From CAZTDU01 sp050248795 (GTDB taxonomy: Bacteria; Pseudomonadota; Gammaproteobacteria; Burkholderiales; SG8-39), in contig JBFWRS010000008.1 of assembly GCA_050248795.1 (NCBI GenBank), forward strand, positions 1-64,000: 64,000 bases of DNA. Reading direction: 5' to 3'. Of the stretch, positions 15,658-24,544 are shown piece by piece (position 1 is the first letter of the stretch; each line of letters begins with the position of its first letter). Under the pieces are notes generated by a model. The model was given only the letters and a program-made list of their open reading frames with translations. It was not told where the DNA came from and searched no databases. The position numbers and the translations under genes were made by a program.

Positions 15658-17556
15658 ATGGCCGAGATGTCCGCGGGGAAGGAAGCGCCCTCGCTGTTCG
15701 CGACGACGTTGCGCTGGACCGCGCTGGCGGTCGCGGTGGCGATGTCGCTGTACCACATGTACGTCGCCGGCTTCGGCCCACCGGAAGCGCTGATCTTCCG
15801 CGGCACCCACCTGATGTTCGCGCTGACCCTGGTCTACCTGCTGCACCCGTTCCGACGCGACGGCTCGCCGGCGTGGCGCGCGATCGATGCGGTATTGCTC
15901 GCCGGCGGCATCGCCGCGGTGCTGCACATCTTCGTCAATTACGAGTACTACACCAACCGCATCATCTACATCGACGAGCTAACCGCCTGGGACAGGTTCT
16001 ATGCGGTGGTCGCGGTGCTGGTCGTGCTCGACGCCACGCGGCGGGTCATCGGCTGGGCGCTGCCGCTGACCGCGATGTGCTTCCTCGGCTACGCGCTCAG
16101 CACGCAGGTAACGCTGCCGGTGCTGATGGAGCAGTTGTATCTCTCCACCGAGGGCATATTCGGCCAGACGCTGGGCGTATCCGCGTCGTACGTGATGCTG
16201 TTCGTGCTGTTCGGCGCCTTCATGGAGAAAAGCGGCACCGGGCAGCTGTTCATGGACTTCGCCATGTCGATCACCGGCCGCTACGCCGGCGGTCCCGGCA
16301 AGGTCGCGGTGGTGAGTTCCTCGCTGTTCGGCACGGTGTCGGGCAGCGCGGTGGCCAACGTCATGGTCGACGGCCCGATCACCATCCCGCTGATGAAGCG
16401 CACTGGCTTCCGGCCGCATTTCGCCGCCGCGGTGGAATCGGTCGCCTCGACCGGCGGCCAGATCCTGCCGCCGATCATGGGCGCGGCCGCCTTCGTCATG
16501 GCGGAGTTCCTCGCCGTACCTTACGCCACGGTGGCGCTGTGGGCACTGCTGCCTGCGTTGCTGTACTACGTCGCGGTGTTCTTTGCCGTGCATTTCGAGG
16601 CAAAGCGCTACAAGCTCGCGGGCGTTCCGGTCGAGGAACTGCCGATCCTCGCCTACGTGCTGATGCGCCGCGGGCACCTGTTCATCCCCATCCTGATCAT
16701 CCTGTTCGGCCTGATCCTGGGTTACTCGGCGCCGCTTTGCGCGCTGGTCGCGGCGCTGTCCTGCCTGCCTATCGCGCTGATGCGCGCCACGACCCGCGCC
16801 GGCATTCGCTGGAAGACGATCCTCGAGGCGCTCGACGAAGGCGCGAGGAACACGCTGTCGGTGGCAATGGCCTGCGCCTGCGCCGGCATCGTCATCGCCT
16901 GCGTCACCATCACCGGACTGGGCATCGTGTTCACGCAGATGGTGGTTGCGCTGTCGCAGGAGTCGCTGATACTCGCGCTGATCCTCACGGCCATGGCCGG
17001 CATCATCCTCGGCATGGGCATGCCGACCACGCCCGCGTACATCATGATGGTGGCGCTGCTGGTGCCGGCGCTGATCAAGCTGGGCGCGGTGACGCCCGCC
17101 GCCCACATGTTCGCGTTCTACTTCGCCATCCTGTCGGCGATCACGCCACCGGTGGCGCTGGCGGTGTTCGCGGCGGCGGGGCTTGCCAAGGCGAACATGT
17201 GGGCGTCGGGTTTCGCCGCGATGCGCGCGGCAGCGCCCGCCTACATCGTGCCTTTCATGTTCGTCTACGAACCCATGCTGCTGCTGGTGGTGAAGGACTG
17301 GGCGGCGCAGTGGCAGCAGGTGCTGCTTGCCGCATCCACGGCCATCGTCGGCGTGATCTGCCTCGCCGCCAGCCTGCACGGCTGGCTGCTCACGCTGCTG
17401 CCGACGTGGCAGCGCGTGCTCCTCTTCGCGGGCGCCCTCCTGCTGGTGAAGCCCGGCCTCTATACCGATGGCGCGGGGCTCGCGCTGCTGGTGTTTGTCG
17501 GCGCTACCCAGTTGCTGGCGATGCGGCGCGCCGCCGAAGCGGGTCCGCGCGCCTAG
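15658..17556 (+). CDS. Fused TRAP transporter permease (DctQM-like)
   Basis: A 632-residue polytopic membrane protein combining the small (4 spans, about residues 20-150) and large (12 or more spans) TRAP subunits, the usual form paired with TAXI binding proteins. Signature stretches are GSAVANVMVDGPITIPLMKR, SVASTGGQILPPIMGAAAFVMAEF and GMPTTPAYIMMVALLVPALI. The ATG at 15658 has a strong AGGAGGAG ribosome site. Transport is powered by an ion gradient, typically sodium. Confidence 0.94.
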   Translation: MAEMSAGKEAPSLFATTLRWTALAVAVAMSLYHMYVAGFGPPEALIFRGTHLMFALTLVYLLHPFRRDGSPAWRAIDAVLLAGGIAAVLHIFVNYEYYTNRIIYIDELTAWDRFYAVVAVLVVLDATRRVIGWALPLTAMCFLGYALSTQVTLPVLMEQLYLSTEGIFGQTLGVSASYVMLFVLFGAFMEKSGTGQLFMDFAMSITGRYAGGPGKVAVVSSSLFGTVSGSAVANVMVDGPITIPLMKRTGFRPHFAAAVESVASTGGQILPPIMGAAAFVMAEFLAVPYATVALWALLPALLYYVAVFFAVHFEAKRYKLAGVPVEELPILAYVLMRRGHLFIPILIILFGLILGYSAPLCALVAALSCLPIALMRATTRAGIRWKTILEALDEGARNTLSVAMACACAGIVIACVTITGLGIVFTQMVVALSQESLILALILTAMAGIILGMGMPTTPAYIMMVALLVPALIKLGAVTPAAHMFAFYFAILSAITPPVALAVFAAAGLAKANMWASGFAAMRAAAPAYIVPFMFVYEPMLLLVVKDWAAQWQQVLLAASTAIVGVICLAASLHGWLLTLLPTWQRVLLFAGALLLVKPGLYTDGAGLALLVFVGATQLLAMRRAAEAGPRA

Positions 17557-17569
17557 CCCTGCGAGGCAG

Positions 17570-17971
17570 CTACGCTGGTGCGGCCTCGGCGGGATCGAAG
17601 TCGATCTCGACCCTGGCGCCGTTCGGGTCGTGGAAGAACAGCTGCCAGGTGCCGTACTCGGGCAGCCTGCGAAGGTCGTACGGCAGGCCGCGCTCCTTGA
17701 GCTTCGCCACCGCGGCAGCAAGGCCCTGACCGGTAAACGCCATGTGGTCGATGACGCCCGGCACCAGCCGTTCCGCGGCCACGCCCGCACCGGCAATCAC
17801 ATGCAGGATCGCCTCCTTGCCTTTGCCGCCGTCGGCGTAGAGCCACGCGCCTGGAAAGGTAAACGGCGGCCGCGGACCCGGCGCGAGGTCCAGGTGCTCG
17901 CGATAGAACGCCAGCGTCGCCTCGAGGTCCGCGGTGAGGATGGTGAAGTGGTTCATGCCCGACACCGCCAT
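17570..17971 (-). CDS. VOC/glyoxalase-superfamily protein
   Basis: A 133-residue protein with two beta-alpha-beta-beta-beta modules: MNHFTILTADLEATLAFYREHLDL and VIDHMAFTGQGLAAAVAKLKERG ... WQLFFHDPNGARVEIDFD. Metal-ligand candidates are His8, His75 and Glu123. The start at 17971 follows a GAGGAG site. It begins 3 nt after the SPFH gene stop, so it is the third gene of a minus-strand nfeD-SPFH-VOC unit. The reaction (lyase, dioxygenase or resistance) is undetermined. Confidence 0.82.
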   Translation of the reverse strand: MAVSGMNHFTILTADLEATLAFYREHLDLAPGPRPPFTFPGAWLYADGGKGKEAILHVIAGAGVAAERLVPGVIDHMAFTGQGLAAAVAKLKERGLPYDLRRLPEYGTWQLFFHDPNGARVEIDFDPAEAAPA

Positions 17972-17974
17972 CGC

Positions 17975-18970
17975 CTAGCTCCTCGCCGCGCCTGCGGCCT
18001 TCGCCTTGTCCAGCACGGTCATCGCGGTGGCAATCATGCCGGCGACATCGTTCGCGCTGGCCGGAATGATCAGCGTGTTCGACGTTTTCGCCAGGTTGGC
18101 GAACGCCTCGACATACTGCGTCGCCACCTTGAGGTTTGCGGCGTCCATGCCGCCCTTCTCGCCGATCGCCTCGGCGACCGCGCGCACGCCGGCGGCGTTC
18201 GCCTCCGCGATCACGCGGATCGCGGTCGCCTCGCCCTGCGCCTTGTTTATGGCCGCCTGCTTCTCGCCCTCGGACTGCAGGATCGCCGACTGGCGTTCGC
18301 CGTCGGCGAGGTTGATCTGCTCCTGGCGCTGGCCTTCGGACTTGGCGATCAGCGCGCGCTTCTCGCGCTCGGCGGTGATCTGCTGCTGCATCGCGCGCAG
18401 GATCGATTCCGGCGGCGTGATGCTCTTCACCTCATAGCGCAGCACCTTGATCCCCCAGTTGCGGCCCGCCTCGTCCAGCACGCTCACTACCTGGCGATTG
18501 ATCTCCTCGCGCGATTCGAAACTCTTGTCCAGTTCCATCTTGCCGATCTCGCTCCTGAGCGTCGTCTGCGCGAGCTGCGTGATGGCGTTGATGTAGTTCG
18601 CCGAGCCGTACGAGGCCATGCGCGGGTCGGTGACCTGGAAGTAAAGCACGCCGTCCACCGCAAGCTGGGTGTTGTCGCGCGTGATGCAGACCTGCTCGGG
18701 AACGTCGAGCGGCACCTCCTTCAGCGAGTGCTGGTAGGCGACGCGGTCCAGGAACGGGATGATCAGGTTCAGTCCCGGCTCCAGCGTGGCGTGGAACTTG
18801 CCGAGGCGTTCGACGACGAAGGCGCTCTGCTGCGGCACGATGCGCACGCCCTCGATGACGAACGACACCGCCACCGCGATGACGAAGATCCAGATCGCAT
18901 AGTCGGAGAGTCCGGGTACGAAGCCCGCGACGACGGACACCACTGCGGCAATGATCAACTTGGCGAACAT
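17975..18970 (-). CDS. SPFH/stomatin-family membrane protease-associated protein (QmcA-like)
   Basis: A 331-residue protein with an N-terminal hydrophobic region (two stretches, residues 1-40). The SPFH/Band-7 domain follows (GVRIVPQQSAFVVERLGKFHATLEPGLNLIIPFLDRVAYQHSLKEVPLD). A long helical coiled-coil segment rich in Ala/Glu/Gln (EREKRALIAKSEGQRQEQINLADGERQSAIL) and a hydrophobic C-terminal region (SNTLIIPASANDVAGMI) complete it. These proteins form large membrane cages or scaffolds and partner with NfeD, encoded immediately upstream here. The spacing to nfeD is 17 nt. Confidence 0.93.
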   Translation of the reverse strand: MFAKLIIAAVVSVVAGFVPGLSDYAIWIFVIAVAVSFVIEGVRIVPQQSAFVVERLGKFHATLEPGLNLIIPFLDRVAYQHSLKEVPLDVPEQVCITRDNTQLAVDGVLYFQVTDPRMASYGSANYINAITQLAQTTLRSEIGKMELDKSFESREEINRQVVSVLDEAGRNWGIKVLRYEVKSITPPESILRAMQQQITAEREKRALIAKSEGQRQEQINLADGERQSAILQSEGEKQAAINKAQGEATAIRVIAEANAAGVRAVAEAIGEKGGMDAANLKVATQYVEAFANLAKTSNTLIIPASANDVAGMIATAMTVLDKAKAAGAARS

Positions 18971-18987
18971 GGAGACTCCCTTTGGGT

Positions 18988-19413
18988 TCAGGACGGGCGT
19001 TGCGTGGTGACCGCTAGCGTGCTGCCCTGCGTGCTGGTCACGTAGATGATGGCGCCCGGGGACAGCGCGTCGCCCCCGGCGACCCGCGCGTCCCATTGCG
19101 TGCCGCGATAGCGCACGCGGGCAAGCCGCGCGCCCTCGTCGATCCACGATTCGAAGCTCGCCGGCTGGCCGGCGTCGATGCTGGGCATCTGCTGCTTCTC
19201 GTTCTTCGCGCGCCACACATGCACGCCCCAGCTGCCCGCCGCCGCGACGACTGCGGCAACGATCGACTGCGCCGCGAACGTGCCGCCGAGGTACGCCGTG
19301 ATCGCCGCGCCGAACGCGGCGATGCCGAGCATCAGCAGGAAGAAGGTGCCGGTGAGCAGCTCCACCACCACCAGGCCGAGCCCGAGCAGCGCCCAGAAGA
19401 CATATGCATCCAT
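18988..19413 (-). CDS. NfeD-family membrane protein (short form)
   Basis: A 141-residue NfeD1b-type protein. Membrane helices occupy about residues 3-70 (YVFWALLGLGLVVVELLTGTFFLLMLGIAAFGAAITAYLG...), and the C-terminal OB-fold domain contains ARVRYRGTQWDARV and PGAIIYVTSTQGSTLAV. The long-form serine-protease domain is absent. ATG at 19413 is preferred over an upstream in-frame start that adds an Arg-rich stretch. It heads the SPFH operon, the usual partnership for membrane-quality-control scaffolds. Confidence 0.9.
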   Translation of the reverse strand: MDAYVFWALLGLGLVVVELLTGTFFLLMLGIAAFGAAITAYLGGTFAAQSIVAAVVAAAGSWGVHVWRAKNEKQQMPSIDAGQPASFESWIDEGARLARVRYRGTQWDARVAGGDALSPGAIIYVTSTQGSTLAVTTQRPS

Positions 19414-19471
19414 GGCGGCTAATTTCGCACGCGCCGGGCGTCTGCGCAACGTTCGCTAGAATGCCCGGCCT

Positions 19472-20164
19472 ATGGGAGCGAAAACCGGTTACGAAGCGGC
19501 ACGCTGGCAGCACGAAGCCCGGCTGAAGGACGGCTGGCGCGCTGTGGGGCGCAAGATCGGCTTCACCAACCGCTCGATCTGGCCGCGCTACGGCGTCTAC
19601 GAACCGATCTGGGGCACCGTCTACGACCGCACGCTGATCCACGCACAGGCCGGCCGCGCGACGGTCAGCCTCGCGGGTTTCGAGCACCCGCGCATCGAGC
19701 CCGAGATCTGCTTCAAGCTCAAGGCGACGCCGCACGGTGCCGAACCGCAGGCGCTGCTCGCGGCGCTCGAATGGGTGGCGCACTCGATCGAGATCGTGCA
19801 GTTCCCCCGCGCCGACTGGCAGATGACGCTCGAGGAAGCCACGGCGCTGAACGGCCTGCACGGGTGTCTCGTGCTCGGCGAGCCGATCGCCGTGTCTGAA
19901 CTGCCGCGGCTGGCGGAAGCGCTGCCGCTGGCCGCGGTCACGCTCACCAGGGGCGACGCGGAGGTCGACCACGGCACCGGCGCAAACGTGCTGGACAGCC
20001 CGCTCAATGCGCTCGGCTTCCTCGCGCAAGTCTGCGAGCTGCAGGCGGGCGAGATCGTCTCCACCGGCACGCTCACCGACGCACATCCGGTGCGGCCGGG
20101 AGAAACCTGGCGCACCGCGTTCACCGGGCTGCCGCTTGCCGGCCTGACGCTGGATTTCACGTGA
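19472..20164 (+). CDS. 2-keto-4-pentenoate hydratase / fumarylacetoacetase-fold enzyme
   Basis: A 230-residue member of the MhpD/FAH superfamily. Supporting segments are GRKIGFTNRSIWPRYGVYEPIWGTVYDRTL, the metal-binding EPEICFKLK (Glu-x-Glu), and GANVLDSPLNALGFLAQ with the C-terminal EIVSTGTLTDAHPV. Such enzymes hydrate 2-hydroxypenta-2,4-dienoate or decarboxylate related acids in aromatic ring-cleavage pathways. It is somewhat short at the N-terminus for the family. Its TGA overlaps the GTG of the CoA-transferase, so the two are translationally coupled. Confidence 0.83.
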   Translation: MGAKTGYEAARWQHEARLKDGWRAVGRKIGFTNRSIWPRYGVYEPIWGTVYDRTLIHAQAGRATVSLAGFEHPRIEPEICFKLKATPHGAEPQALLAALEWVAHSIEIVQFPRADWQMTLEEATALNGLHGCLVLGEPIAVSELPRLAEALPLAAVTLTRGDAEVDHGTGANVLDSPLNALGFLAQVCELQAGEIVSTGTLTDAHPVRPGETWRTAFTGLPLAGLTLDFT

Positions 20165-21339
20165 GGCCGCTTGAGGGCATCACCGTCGTCGCGCTCGAGC
20201 AGGTGATCGCCGGCCCGTTCTGCACCCGGCAGCTCGCCGACCTGGGCGCGCGGGTGATCAAGATCGAGCGCCCCGGCAGCGGCGATGCCGCGCGCTCCTA
20301 CGACACCACGGTCAAGGGCCTGTCGTCGCACTTCGTCTGGGTCAACCGGTCGAAAGAAAGCCTGACGCTGGACGTGAAGCACCCGGAGGCGAAGGCGATC
20401 CTCGACCGCCTGGTCGCCCGCGCCGACGTGTTCGTGCAGAACCTGGCGCCCGGCGCGGTGGAGCGCCTCGGCCTGGGCGCGGCCGAACTGCGGGAAAAGC
20501 ACCCGAAGCTGATCTGGTGCGGCATCTCCGGCTACGGTCCCGCAGGCCCGTATGCGCACAAGCGCGCCTACGACCTCCTCGTGCAATGCGAGACCGGACT
20601 ACTGTCGGTGACCGGCACGCCGGAAGCGCCGTCGAAGGCTGGCATCCCGGTGGCCGACATCGCCGCAGGCATGTATGCGTTCTCGTCGATCCTCGCCGCA
20701 CTGTTGCGCCGGGGCAGATCCGGCGAGGGCGCGACGCTGGACATCACCATGTTCGAGGCGCTGGGCGAATGGATGGGCTTTCCGGCCTACTTCGCGCAGT
20801 ACGGCGGCACGCCGCCGCCGCGCTCGGGCGCCTTCCACGCCACCATCGCGCCCTACGGCCCGTACCGCACCGGCGACGGCAACTCGGTGTTCCTCGGCAT
20901 CCAGAACGACCGCGAGTTCGCCCGCCTGTGCGAGATCGTGCTCGGCGACGCCGCGCTGGCGCGCGACGCGCGCTACGCCACCGGCCCGGCGCGCGACGCC
21001 AACCGCGACGCGCTGAAGGCCGAGATCGAGCGCGTGTTTGCCGGCTACGACGCGGCGCAGGCGATCGAGCGCCTGGAACGTGCCGGCATCGCCAATGCGC
21101 GCATGAACGAGCTGCGCGACTTCTGGTCGCATCCGCAGTCTGCCGCGCGCGACCGCTGGACGATGGTCGGCTCCGCCGCAGGCGAAATCGCCGCGCTGAA
21201 GCCGCCCTTCAACCTGTCGGGGTTCGAGCCGCGCATGGATGCGATCCCCGCGCTGGGCGAGCATACGCGCGCGATCCTCGGCGAACTCGGCTATGCACCG
21301 GCGGACATCGACCGGCTGGTCGCCGGCAACGCCGTGTAG
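20161..21339 (+). CDS. Class III CoA-transferase (CaiB/BaiF family)
   Basis: A 392-residue CoA-transferase that moves CoA between carboxylic acids through an enzyme-bound aspartyl-CoA. The nucleophile is Asp166 in GIPVADIAAGMYA. Other marks are the N-terminal LEGITVVALEQVIAGPFCTRQLADLGARVIKIERP and GISGYGPAGPY. The start is GTG at 20161, overlapping the hydratase stop by 4 nt. The pair suggests activation or transfer of CoA to a hydroxy/keto acid product; the substrate is not identifiable. Confidence 0.92.
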   Translation: MRPLEGITVVALEQVIAGPFCTRQLADLGARVIKIERPGSGDAARSYDTTVKGLSSHFVWVNRSKESLTLDVKHPEAKAILDRLVARADVFVQNLAPGAVERLGLGAAELREKHPKLIWCGISGYGPAGPYAHKRAYDLLVQCETGLLSVTGTPEAPSKAGIPVADIAAGMYAFSSILAALLRRGRSGEGATLDITMFEALGEWMGFPAYFAQYGGTPPPRSGAFHATIAPYGPYRTGDGNSVFLGIQNDREFARLCEIVLGDAALARDARYATGPARDANRDALKAEIERVFAGYDAAQAIERLERAGIANARMNELRDFWSHPQSAARDRWTMVGSAAGEIAALKPPFNLSGFEPRMDAIPALGEHTRAILGELGYAPADIDRLVAGNAV

Positions 21340-21348
21340 GCGGCGCGC

Positions 21349-22476
21349 TCAGGCCTTCTTGCTGTACTCGATGCCGGCGGCGCGCGAAAGCTCCCGGTGC
21401 ACGCGCGCCACGCGCTCGACCTCGCCCTTGGCAGCGAAGCGCTCGTAGAAGCCGTCGTCGCGGAACAGCTTCGCCATTTCCGTCCAGGGCTGCAGCCGCG
21501 CCTCCCAGCGCGCGAGCCGCCCTTCCTCCTTGTCGCCGTCCTCGCGCGCGAGGTCGGCGCAGACGCGGATCATCGCCTTGATGGTGACCGGCCGGGTGAT
21601 CATGTAGCCGTCCTTGCCCCAGGCGTCGCCCCAGGCGCTGCGCGCGGCCTTGAAGAAGTCGCGGATCATGGCGTAGTGGCGCGGCACCTCGCGCGCGCTG
21701 CCGCCGGCGAGCTGGATCGAGCGCCACTTGCCGCGCACCCAGCGGTGCAGCTCGTTGAACAGCTCCGCCTGCAGCACCCACTTGTCGCGCTGGCTGCGGC
21801 CGCCGAGGCGGTTGATGCGGTAGCGCAGCGGGCTGTCGCCCTCGCTGTAGAGCTTTTCGACCAGCCGCGCGGCGAACTTGCGGTCGGGCGCCGCCCAGGA
21901 CACCTGCTCGTACAGGTCGATCAGGTGGCTCTTGTTGATGCGCGTGGGCGTGGAATTGATGATGACGAACATCTCGGCGGCGAAATCCTCGCTCTTGCCG
22001 TCGAAGATCATGCAGGGCACGTTTATCGTCGCCGCGTCCTGCGGCCGCTCCTGCATGTAGAAGCGCAGCGCCGCCAGCCGGTGCTGGCCGTCGATGATGA
22101 GGAACTTCGACTGCGGGTCCGCCAGGTGCCCGGCCCCGCCCTCGCCGCCGGCCGAGCGGAACTGCAGCCGCTCCGAGGTGAACAGCATCACCGTGCCGGG
22201 AATCGCCGGCTGCGTGACCGCGGTTTCGTAGAAGTTGGTGAGCGCACGCACTTTGGCCTTGGACATGACGCGCTGGAAGGCGGCGTCGCTGCGCTCGATC
22301 TTGGCGATGAACTGGGCGATGTCGTCATCTTCCGAGATGCGGCCGGGGTTGATCTGCTCCCCTTCGCCGTAGAACCGGCTGATGAACCGGACTTTGGACA
22401 GCAGATCCGGGGCCGGATAGCTGACGAAGTAGAAAATGCCGTCTTTTTGCCGGATTTGCGTCGCTTGCACGGACAA
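21349..22476 (-). CDS. Stand-alone DGQHR-domain protein (DndB-like)
   Basis: A 375-residue protein with the diagnostic DGQHR motif at residues 129-133 (FLIIDGQHRLAALRFYM), followed by FVIINSTPTRINKSHLIDLYEQ, another conserved block of this family. DndB, the best-known member, is the repressor of DNA phosphorothioation operons and binds DNA. No dndA-E or restriction genes are near here. Related stand-alone DGQHR proteins occur in islands and chromosomes with unknown roles. It stands alone on the minus strand between the CoA-transferase and DUF1223 genes. Base composition looks like its neighbours, so there is no obvious sign of recent transfer. Confidence 0.85.
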   Translation of the reverse strand: MSVQATQIRQKDGIFYFVSYPAPDLLSKVRFISRFYGEGEQINPGRISEDDDIAQFIAKIERSDAAFQRVMSKAKVRALTNFYETAVTQPAIPGTVMLFTSERLQFRSAGGEGGAGHLADPQSKFLIIDGQHRLAALRFYMQERPQDAATINVPCMIFDGKSEDFAAEMFVIINSTPTRINKSHLIDLYEQVSWAAPDRKFAARLVEKLYSEGDSPLRYRINRLGGRSQRDKWVLQAELFNELHRWVRGKWRSIQLAGGSAREVPRHYAMIRDFFKAARSAWGDAWGKDGYMITRPVTIKAMIRVCADLAREDGDKEEGRLARWEARLQPWTEMAKLFRDDGFYERFAAKGEVERVARVHRELSRAAGIEYSKKA

Positions 22477-22548
22477 CCCTCCCTGGCTGCCGCCTTCGTT
22501 TCGGGCGGTGAGGCCCCAATATAGCCGAGGCAGGGCCTGCTTCGGTAG

Positions 22549-23325
22549 TCAGTTGGCGCAGGCCGGGAGCATCAGGGCCTGCAGGACCTGGCCGGTGCCA
22601 CGGTCCTGGACGAAGGCGACCACGCCCGAGTGTGCCTTCACCGCCTTCGGCAGCAACGGCAGCGAGCGACGCTCCTCGAGCCGCCTGGCGCTTCCCAGGC
22701 GCAGCGGACCGGTCCATTCCAGCACCACGTAGTCATGCCGCAGCGTGTGGCCGCGGTTCTCGCCGGCAAGTACGGTGGACGCAAGCTTGTTCTCATAGGC
22801 AGCAAGGTACAGGGCCGGATCACGTGAACTGACACCATCTTTCAGCATCGTGATGGCTTCTACGTCGAAAAACCCGCTTCTAGCGGTATCCATGGTCAGG
22901 AGGATGCTGGCGAGTGCCGGCTGGCGATTGATTTTGTCCAGCTCGCGATCGAATGCCTCGGAGTGCCAGGCGCGGAAGTCACGGCCCTGCAGCAACACCT
23001 GCGGCGTATAGACGACTCGCGCGCGCTGCATCGCCGCATGACGGCGCTGGCGGGTGGCGAACTCCCGCTTGGCGTAGGGATCCTTCCAGCCGATGTAATC
23101 CCAGTAATCCACGTGCAGCGCCAGCGGAACCACGCGCGCCGGCGCATAGCCACGGCTGCCGAGCGACGACAGCCAGTTGTCTGCCGGAGGACAGCTGTCG
23201 CAGCCCTCGGAGGTATAGAGCTCGACCAGCGCGGTCGTCCCTGCCGCGGACTGCGCGGTGCAGCGCGCCGCATGCGCCGGCGCGCACAGCAGCGCGAAGG
23301 ACAGCGCGACCGCGGCGATTCTCAT
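22549..23325 (-). CDS. DUF1223 exported thioredoxin-like protein
   Basis: A 258-residue secreted protein: signal peptide MRIAAVALSFALLCAPAHA, then the family core ALVELYTSEGCDSCPPADNWLSSL with a CxxC pair (Cys42, Cys45). Further blocks are VVPLALHVDYWDYIGWKDPYAKREF and VVYTPQVLLQGRDFRAW. The fold is thioredoxin-like and the CxxC suggests redox activity in the periplasm. Activity of DUF1223 proteins is not established. It is divergent from the MFS gene. Confidence 0.86.
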   Translation of the reverse strand: MRIAAVALSFALLCAPAHAARCTAQSAAGTTALVELYTSEGCDSCPPADNWLSSLGSRGYAPARVVPLALHVDYWDYIGWKDPYAKREFATRQRRHAAMQRARVVYTPQVLLQGRDFRAWHSEAFDRELDKINRQPALASILLTMDTARSGFFDVEAITMLKDGVSSRDPALYLAAYENKLASTVLAGENRGHTLRHDYVVLEWTGPLRLGSARRLEERRSLPLLPKAVKAHSGVVAFVQDRGTGQVLQALMLPACAN

Positions 23326-23383
23326 ATGGATGGGTCGAAACCGCCTGCCCGGGCTTACACCCGCGACGGATAATCGCCGCTCC

Positions 23384-24544
23384 GTGCCGCACTTCCCCTT
23401 CTTCTTCGCCTCCTTCGCCTGGAACTACGGCCTGGGCATGACCTGGCTGGTCATCCCCCTGTATGCCCATGCGCAGGGCCTGTCCGCCGCCGAGATCGGT
23501 GTGCTGTTCTCGGTGCCGGTAGTGGCGCAGATCGCCATCAACCTTGTCGGAGGCGCCTACACGGACCGCGTCGGCGGACGCCTGGTGATGCTCGTGTCCT
23601 GCCTCGCCATGGCAGTGAGCGGCGTGCAACTGATCTTCGCCGAGGGCTTCTGGATGCTGTTCGTCGGCCAGTCGATCATGGTGCTGTCGCGCGCCGCGTT
23701 CTGGCCCGCAAACTGGGCCATTGCCAGCGAGTTGCCGGGCGCACGCGGTCTGCAGGTGGGGCGCCTCAACGCGACCGGGAGCCTTGCCCAGATCCTCGGC
23801 AACACCTCGTGCGGCTTCGTCATCGCGGTATTCGGCTTCGAGGCGGCGCTGGCCGGCGTCGCCGCACTCGGCCTGATGTCCTTCGCGTCGACGTTCGGTG
23901 TGCCGGCACGCACCGCGCGCCCTGCCTCCACCGGCGGCCTGTACGGCAACTACCTGCGGCTCGCGCGCATGCCGATCATGTACTACATGCTGATGTGCGG
24001 CTACCTGTCCTCGCTTCCGATCACGCTTTCGATGACGTTCCTGCCCATCCTGCTGAAGGAATTCGGCCATGGCGAGGCGCTGTCTGGCGTGCTGCTCGCG
24101 CTGCGCGCCATTGGCGGCATCGGCGCCAACCTGATGCTGCCCCGCTTCATTTCCACCGGACCGACAAGCCGGTGGCCGATATACGGTGGACTGGCGGTCG
24201 CGCTGTCGGTAGGACTGCTACCCGCACTCACGCACGGGGCCGTCATCGGGTCTTTGTTGTTCGCGGTCGGCATCGGCGCGGGCATCATGACGCTCTATGT
24301 CCAGATCACCATCACGGAGTCGACCCCTACCGCCATGCGCGGCTCAGCTCTCGCGCTCCTCGGCCTGGGCTGGAGCTTCTCGCACCTCACCACACCGCTG
24401 ATCGCCGGCCTGTTGAGCGAGCAATTCGGCACCGCGGTCGGCGTCCACGCGCTGGGTGGACTCGCGCTGTGTTTCGTCATGGCGCTGGTCGGCACGAGGC
24501 GCTGGGCGTTCAAGAGCGTGCTCAACCCGGACAGGAAACCATGA
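23384..24544 (+). CDS. MFS transporter
   Basis: A 386-residue transporter with 12 predicted membrane spans. The family loop GGAYTDRVGGRLVML lies between spans 2 and 3, with a similar region after span 6. The GTG at 23384 begins directly before the first span (PHFPFFFASFAWNYGLGMTW); an upstream ATG at 23330 would leave only 4 nt to the divergent DUF1223 gene. Its stop overlaps the next gene's ATG (ATGA), so it is coupled to the flavin oxidoreductase. The substrate is unknown; a drug or metabolite exporter is a guess. Confidence 0.83.
   Translation: MPHFPFFFASFAWNYGLGMTWLVIPLYAHAQGLSAAEIGVLFSVPVVAQIAINLVGGAYTDRVGGRLVMLVSCLAMAVSGVQLIFAEGFWMLFVGQSIMVLSRAAFWPANWAIASELPGARGLQVGRLNATGSLAQILGNTSCGFVIAVFGFEAALAGVAALGLMSFASTFGVPARTARPASTGGLYGNYLRLARMPIMYYMLMCGYLSSLPITLSMTFLPILLKEFGHGEALSGVLLALRAIGGIGANLMLPRFISTGPTSRWPIYGGLAVALSVGLLPALTHGAVIGSLLFAVGIGAGIMTLYVQITITESTPTAMRGSALALLGLGWSFSHLTTPLIAGLLSEQFGTAVGVHALGGLALCFVMALVGTRRWAFKSVLNPDRKP

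Noticed and set aside
21349..22476. Phosphorothioation defence island
   Set aside because: Only the DGQHR protein is present; no Dnd/Ssp enzymes, nucleases or mobility genes in the flanks.
23330..23383. ATG at 23330 as start of the MFS gene
   Set aside because: It leaves 4 nt to the divergent DUF1223 start and adds a polar segment before the first membrane span; GTG 23384 is more likely.
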